The translations under genes and the position numbers were made by a program. The notes under the pieces are model-generated. The model was not told where the DNA came from. It saw only the letters and a program-made list of their open reading frames with translations, and did not search any database. From IMG/VR virus record IMGVR_UViG_3300044837_000064, positions 1-42,214 of that record: DNA of 42,214 nucleotides; one strand, given 5' to 3'. The stretch comes from a virus. This document shows positions 38,638 through 42,214 of this stretch, one piece after another. How positions within the stretch are numbered: the stretch's first letter is position 1; each line of letters begins with the position of its first letter.

Positions 38638-38817
38638 TCAGCGGTTCGGTAGCGCGGCGTACTTCGCGCGCTGGATTGCGCGGTTCGTGATGCCGGCGCG
38701 TTCCTTATTCAATTTCAGCCAGCGCGCCTTGGCCTTGTCGGCGGCGTCTAAGGTCGCCAGTTCTTCTGTCGTTAAGTGGGATCGCCAGTCCCATTTCGCC
38801 TTTCGTTTCTCGTACAC
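38638..38817 (-). CDS. 59-aa hypothetical protein
   Basis: Starts at GTG 38817 (VYEKRKAKWDWRSHL), 2 bp after the previous stop; a longer frame to 38925 would overlap the zinc protein upstream by 106 bp. Two helices (TEELATLDAADKAKARWLKL and TNRAIQRAKYAA), strongly basic. No known family. Confidence 0.5.
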   Translation of the reverse strand: MYEKRKAKWDWRSHLTTEELATLDAADKAKARWLKLNKERAGITNRAIQRAKYAALPNR

Positions 38818-38819
38818 GG

Positions 38820-39092
38820 TCAGTCCGCGCTTTCTGCCAGGGAGCCGCCTAGATTGACTGGCAGGCACGATAGGCGCTGCCTGCACTTCTCGGGGCAGCA
38901 CCGGGAGCAAACGTCGGCGCCGCACGGGTGGTCGCCCTGCGTGGCCTCACAGCCGCCGTAGAAACGCTGGACAGCAACTTCCTTTATCTTGCCGTCAACA
39001 GCCTCCAAACGCTTCCCGTGCAAGCGCATCCATCTCCCGCATTCAAAGCATTGCAGGCGTGGGTTTGCTGAGCCTCGATCTAGTACCGTCAT
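38820..39092 (-). CDS. Cysteine-rich zinc-binding protein
   Basis: A protein of 90 aa with GAGGGAG 6-7 bp upstream. CFECGRWMRLHGKR (about 15-28), GGCEATQGDHPCGADVC and SRCCPEKCRQR give about ten cysteines in three clusters, likely two or more zinc sites. Resembles small phage zinc proteins that modulate host enzymes, but the target is unknown. Confidence 0.65.
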   Translation of the reverse strand: MTVLDRGSANPRLQCFECGRWMRLHGKRLEAVDGKIKEVAVQRFYGGCEATQGDHPCGADVCSRCCPEKCRQRLSCLPVNLGGSLAESAD

Positions 39093-39117
39093 GCCGCGCT
39101 CCCTCGATCCCCATTCG

Positions 39118-39240
39118 TCACTTGCGACGCCACGGCGGCGGCGTCCGTTGTGTCCACTTGAACCAAAGAACCGGGATGCCGCCGTACAGGCCGATCATGA
39201 TCTCGACGTGCCAGTCCCAGATCCATTTGAGCTTGGTCAT
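39118..39240 (-). CDS. 40-aa membrane-associated peptide
   Basis: MTKLKWIWDWHVEIMIGLYG then GIPVLWFKWTQRTPPPWRRK. A short hydrophobic stretch flanked by Trp and a basic Pro-rich end. GAGG 6 bp before the ATG. It is the first gene on this side of the presumed attP. Confidence 0.5.
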   Translation of the reverse strand: MTKLKWIWDWHVEIMIGLYGGIPVLWFKWTQRTPPPWRRK

Positions 39241-39250
39241 ATTCATCCTC

Positions 39251-39397
39251 ACGCGTCCCTACGCGTCCTTTACGGCTTGAATGACTAACGGTTGTCGTCC
39301 TAAGTGCCCATTCTGCCTATGTTTTTAGAAATTCATCGCCATGAATAACAGGCAGTGAACTAGGGCAAATTCAGCAATCAAAACAACAACCGTTAGT
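39251..39397. other. attP: Presumed phage attachment region (attP)
   Basis: 162 bp without a gene, directly after the integrase. A perfect 13-bp inverted repeat (39283-39295 and 39385-39397, GACTAACGGTTGT and its complement) encloses smaller nested dyads: CTGCCT/AGGCAG (39313-39318, 39350-39355) and ATTCAT-CGCC-ATGAAT (39331-39346). All are centred near 39334-39340. ACGCGTCC is repeated 10 bp apart (39251, 39261). This fits Int core and arm sites. The exact core cannot be set without a host junction. Confidence 0.6.
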
Positions 39398-39402
39398 CGG
39401 AT

Positions 39403-40719
39403 TTAGTCATCTCCGGTTTTTGGTCTGTTCCGGCTCTCAGATCGAATTTTCATGCTCTTGGCGTTCGCCTCGGCTTGGCTCCTATCATAGTCCGAGGTCT
39501 GGGAAATATCGCTGTGGGTGGCGGCGTGCCGGACAAACTCAATCGGGACACCGGCCTGGATGGCTTCCGATATTGCCCCGCTGCGCGAATCCATATTCCA
39601 GATATTCAATGGCACCCCGGCCTTGTTGGCAACGAGCCGCCATTTGCGGCGATATTCGTTCCCGGTCCATGGCAGGCCGGTGGTGTCGCAGATCACGATC
39701 GGCCCCGAGGCCGGCAGCAGTCCGCGGTTGACCGTGACCTTCTTGGTGATCTCGTCCACCACTACAAGCGGCTCCCCGCCGGCAATGAACTGAAACTCGG
39801 CCAGAACCATAGGCGCTAGCTTCAGGTCGATCTCGGTCAACTTCTGCTTCTTGCTGGTGATGTGGCGCAAGATCAGCTTGTCATCGATCTCCTGCCAGAC
39901 GACGCCGCGGAGCCACTTCACGTCCCGGGCTATCGTGGCTGACATCCCGGGCTCTGCTAGTGGCACCCATTCTCCAATCACGTCCTTCTGCCGCAGGGTG
40001 CCCTCAAACTGGAGGGCCTGCCCCAGGCCGATCGAGGGCCAACCAAAATGATCATGCGCCGTCTTGATAATGGCGGTCGCATATTCATAGGTCACGCTGA
40101 CGCCGCGGGCCGTCGTGCCCGGGAAGCGCATCTTGGTCATGACGCTGCAAAGCCGCTCGCACTCGGGATCCTCAAGCAACGTCGCGCCAAAGCTGAAACA
40201 CGCTCGGAGTTGACGAACGAAAGACGATGCAGTTGCCAGATGTAGCCCGCCGCTACTCCAGTCCTCGTGCCAAGTGAGCAGCAGGCGGGCCTTGATCTCG
40301 GATATCTTCACCTCGCCGTGGCGCTTGGCGATGCGCTTGAGCATGCTGTCCCGGCTCTGGCGAACGTGATAGCGGTTCTTCGCGTAGGGCGAAGCCGAGT
40401 CCGTCCGGTAGCAGTGGATCAGCGAAGTCAGATTGCCGGTGAAGTGGTCCGGCAGCGGTTTCTCAGGCGGCGGCAATTCCTTCCCCCAGGTCAGCATGTC
40501 GAACTGCTGGTGCTGGCAACGCTGGATGATGTCGGCGGCCATCCGCTCGTCGAGCTCAGCGCCGGACCAAAGTTCAATGTGCTTGGGACGATAGCCGGCC
40601 TTGATCTTATCGGTGCGGGCGAGCCACGTTGCGACCCATTCGCCCTTCCGGTGACGCTTCCGCCAAACAAGCCCAGGCGCCGGCTCTGGGAGCCGCGGCG
40701 GGTGATCTTCATCGGTCAT
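39403..40719 (-). CDS. int: Tyrosine integrase
   Basis: A protein of 438 aa. The N-terminal part has arm-binding and SAM-like core-binding regions (about 1-200). The catalytic domain shows R243 in LQFEGTLRQKDV, then R379, H402 and the nucleophile Y411 in THSDISQTSDYDR. The usual HxxR box reads MDSR (residues 376-379), so the first His is replaced by Met. It catalyses integration and excision of the phage at attP/attB. Overlaps the excisionase-like gene by 11 bp. Confidence 0.88.
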   Translation of the reverse strand: MTDEDHPPRLPEPAPGLVWRKRHRKGEWVATWLARTDKIKAGYRPKHIELWSGAELDERMAADIIQRCQHQQFDMLTWGKELPPPEKPLPDHFTGNLTSLIHCYRTDSASPYAKNRYHVRQSRDSMLKRIAKRHGEVKISEIKARLLLTWHEDWSSGGLHLATASSFVRQLRACFSFGATLLEDPECERLCSVMTKMRFPGTTARGVSVTYEYATAIIKTAHDHFGWPSIGLGQALQFEGTLRQKDVIGEWVPLAEPGMSATIARDVKWLRGVVWQEIDDKLILRHITSKKQKLTEIDLKLAPMVLAEFQFIAGGEPLVVVDEITKKVTVNRGLLPASGPIVICDTTGLPWTGNEYRRKWRLVANKAGVPLNIWNMDSRSGAISEAIQAGVPIEFVRHAATHSDISQTSDYDRSQAEANAKSMKIRSESRNRPKTGDD

Positions 40720-40975
40720 GGGAACCCCTTTGATTTGGTTTAGAGGGGTCCATGGTAAGCCCGTTGTGCCTGTCCAGCCACGTTTTCACGGCCGGCCAGT
40801 ACCTTCTTCCCCCGAATAAGGGGGACTTTTTAGGGAAATTGTAGTTCTTTTCGAGTCCGGGCAGCATGGACCGCATCACCTTTACCGGGACGCCAATGCG
40901 CCGGATCAGCTCTGCATCACTAAGATACAGCTTGTCCTTTTCGCGCTCTAGCGTCTCGGTGGCGGGTGCGGTCAT
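40709..40975 (-). CDS. Excisionase-like protein
   Basis: A protein of 88 aa from MTAPATETLEREKDKLYL. YLSDAELIRRIGVPVKVMRS...FPKKSPLFGGRRYWPAVKTW is a winged-helix MerR/Xis-type motif (about residues 20-75). Its place directly before int and the 11-bp overlap indicate a directionality factor or DNA-bending partner of the integrase. Confidence 0.75.
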   Translation of the reverse strand: MTAPATETLEREKDKLYLSDAELIRRIGVPVKVMRSMLPGLEKNYNFPKKSPLFGGRRYWPAVKTWLDRHNGLTMDPSKPNQRGSHDR

Positions 40976-41001
40976 TAGCGGCAGATCCTCGGTGTATCGG
41001 T

Positions 41002-41012
41002 GACTAACGGTT
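41002..41012. repeat. Third copy of the attP-flanking repeat
   Basis: GACTAACGGTT, identical to the first 11 bases of the 13-bp repeats at 39283 and (inverted) 39385. It lies just upstream of the excisionase-like gene and overlaps the stop of 41004..41330, so copies flank the int/xis pair. Confidence 0.55.
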
Positions 41013-41330
41013 CGTTTCGGGTGGTGCTCCGACAACAGCGCTAGCCCCGCCCTCAATCACTTTTAGCTGCGGCTTGCGGGGCTTCTCGGCAGATGGCGCG
41101 GTATCTCCCCACAGCAACGGATCATCATGCTTGAAGCCCATCGCTTCGTTCGCAAAGACTTTGAGGGCTTCGAGGTAGCCGCGCTGAAAGTCAGTATCGG
41201 GCGGATCGACCGTGAACAGGCGCAACGCCGCTTGCATATAGTCGTTCACGCCATTCATGTGACCTGCCGCACCCTCAAGCATTTGGAGCGCGGTTTCCAA
41301 TGTCTGCTTTGTGGTTTCACGCTCATCCAT
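41004..41330 (-). CDS. Hypothetical protein
   Basis: A protein of 108 aa from MDERETTKQTLETALQMLEG. Two helices, then DFQRGYLEALKVFANEAMGF and a Pro/Lys-rich tail. It starts just within the previous gene (ATGGATGA overlap). Its stop is within an integrase-site-like repeat. No known family. Confidence 0.65.
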   Translation of the reverse strand: MDERETTKQTLETALQMLEGAAGHMNGVNDYMQAALRLFTVDPPDTDFQRGYLEALKVFANEAMGFKHDDPLLWGDTAPSAEKPRKPQLKVIEGGASAVVGAPPETNR

Positions 41331-41502
41331 TGCCAGACTCCGTTGGTGAGGACACAGCAAGTGCCCGTTCGGCTTCTTTTCTCCAAACGTCGATCACTCG
41401 GATTCCGCCATCGGCGGCCAGATCCTCAGGATCGTTGTCGATCAGGCACCGCACCAAATCTTCAAGCGTTTTGATGTAGCGAATTTGCTGGGCAGTTGTC
41501 AT
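41323..41502 (-). CDS. 59-aa hypothetical protein
   Basis: MTTAQQIRYIKTLEDLVRCL...ADGGIRVIDVWRKEAERALA. Starts in the methyltransferase stop (ATGA) and overlaps the next gene by 8 bp, so it is part of the chain. Helical and soluble; unknown function. Confidence 0.6.
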   Translation of the reverse strand: MTTAQQIRYIKTLEDLVRCLIDNDPEDLAADGGIRVIDVWRKEAERALAVSSPTESGNG

Positions 41503-42188
41503 GCTGCGACTCCGGCCAGTTCTGCCTCAAAGCGCCTCGCTGCGATCTCGCAATAGCGTTCCTCAAACTCGCATCCGACAGCCGCGCGCCCCTCGAGGGC
41601 CGCCGCAATCAAGGTGCTGCCGCTACCGGCAAACGGGTCATAAATGATCTCGCCCATGACGCTGCTGCTTTCGATAAGCTGGCGAAGGATGTCCACGGGC
41701 TTTTCGGTGGGATGGTGCTTCACGCGACCGCTGATGGCCCTCATACTTCGCACAACGCTGCCTTTGCGGAGGCGGGCCGATAGATTGCCGTAGCCCTTCT
41801 CGCGGTTGGCTTTGCTCAATTCGCTGGTGGCAAAGTTGATGTTTTCGTGCTGCGGACCCCACGGCTGGGTAAGGTCGCCCATACCGATAACACCTTTGTC
41901 CCAGATGATTTCCGTGAAGTCACAAAGGTTGAGACTGGTCAGGGGCAGGCGGGTTCCGAAGATATAGACGTGCCGTCCTCGCCGCAGAGACTTCAGGACG
42001 TGAGCGAGCCTTGCAGTCGTGCCCGCTATGTCGTCGTCGCCCTTGATCGGTCCCCAGAGGTCGGATTTCCCGCTCTTGAACTCCTGCCCATATGGTGGGT
42101 CCGTGACAAGTAGATCGCAATCAACCTCGATCTCGGCACAATCGCCGTGGTACAGGGCTACACCTTCGCGAGAATAATAGGGCTTCAT
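41499..42188 (-). CDS. DNA methyltransferase (N6-adenine/N4-cytosine type)
   Basis: A protein of 229 aa. Catalytic motif IV TDPPYG (29-34) comes before the AdoMet-binding motif I DPFAGSGST (184-192), the order of beta-class enzymes; HPTEKP (159-164) precedes motif I as usual. No target-recognition insert of any size is present, so the site is short. No restriction partner is adjacent, so it is an orphan, likely protecting phage DNA or mimicking host modification. The start overlaps the Lar-like gene. A deleted copy of this gene is at 52..165. Confidence 0.93.
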   Translation of the reverse strand: MKPYYSREGVALYHGDCAEIEVDCDLLVTDPPYGQEFKSGKSDLWGPIKGDDDIAGTTARLAHVLKSLRRGRHVYIFGTRLPLTSLNLCDFTEIIWDKGVIGMGDLTQPWGPQHENINFATSELSKANREKGYGNLSARLRKGSVVRSMRAISGRVKHHPTEKPVDILRQLIESSSVMGEIIYDPFAGSGSTLIAAALEGRAAVGCEFEERYCEIAARRFEAELAGVAA

Positions 42189-42214
42189 TTGCCGCCCTCG
42201 CAGTGACCCACAGC
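42185..42214 (-). CDS. Partial: last codons of the Lar-like gene
   Basis: The final 30 bases repeat 162-191, the 3' end of the Lar-like protein gene described at 162..365. They are the redundant end of the circular molecule and not a second gene. Confidence 0.9.
   Translation of the reverse strand, partial: AVGHCEGGK

Noticed and set aside
1-42214. CRISPR arrays, tRNA or rRNA genes
   Set aside because: I looked for regularly spaced direct repeats and for tRNA-like cloverleaf ends, including near attP. None was found; the only regular repeat is the coding 81-bp array at 31298-31560.

Overview
The window is essentially one complete genome of a temperate, short-tailed (podovirus-like) phage of an alphaproteobacterium, probably of the Rhizobiales. 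The sequence is G+C-rich and carries a GapR/DUF2312-type nucleoid protein and GcrA-like helix-turn-helix genes, which are alphaproteobacterial hallmarks. No host genes are visible. The last 703 bases repeat the first 191 bases, apart from a 512-bp deletion in the left copy. The molecule is therefore circular or circularly permuted, with a unit of about 42,023 bp (192..42214).

Region 1, leftward early operon (6.5 kb down to 1, continuing across the closure to 39.4 kb). An S24-type CI-like repressor (6659..7348) and a Cro-like protein (7436..7693) form a lambda-like switch. Five copies of the dyad ATAAC-N4-GTTAT (two with one mismatch) sit 24-25 bp apart in the two control regions. The leftward operon encodes Erf annealing protein, YqaJ exonuclease, NinB, an HNH nuclease and many small hypotheticals joined by ATGA/GTGA overlaps. 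It then runs into a Lar-like zinc protein, a DNA methyltransferase, an excisionase-like protein and a tyrosine integrase. Within it (925..1583) lies a 643-bp insertion with perfect 26-bp inverted ends and an 8-bp target duplication. It splits one small phage gene in frame and brings two cargo genes.

Region 2, rightward early genes (7.4-13.2 kb). Cro, an HNH-AP2 protein, small helix-turn-helix proteins, GapR-like DUF2312, a replication initiator and its partner, and a DUF6456-like protein end at a terminator (13165..13196).

Region 3, rightward late genes (13.2-35.5 kb). Terminases, a portal split into two overlapping genes, scaffold, major capsid protein, adaptor, tail hub, an acetyltransferase-like gene, two large probable ejection proteins, fibres with collagen-like and 81-bp repeats, then endolysin and a long run of small membrane proteins. 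Three genes (two supported mainly by start sites, one HNH nuclease) sit backwards inside this operon. A strong terminator (35483..35518) closes it.

Region 4, leftward accessory genes (35.5-39.2 kb). These are about sixteen tiny genes, several with zinc-ribbon cysteines, plus a divergent ribbon-helix-helix regulator with its own operator. They lie on the far side of a nested palindromic region (39251..39397) that looks like attP, next to the integrase. In a lysogen this cluster would occupy one prophage end.
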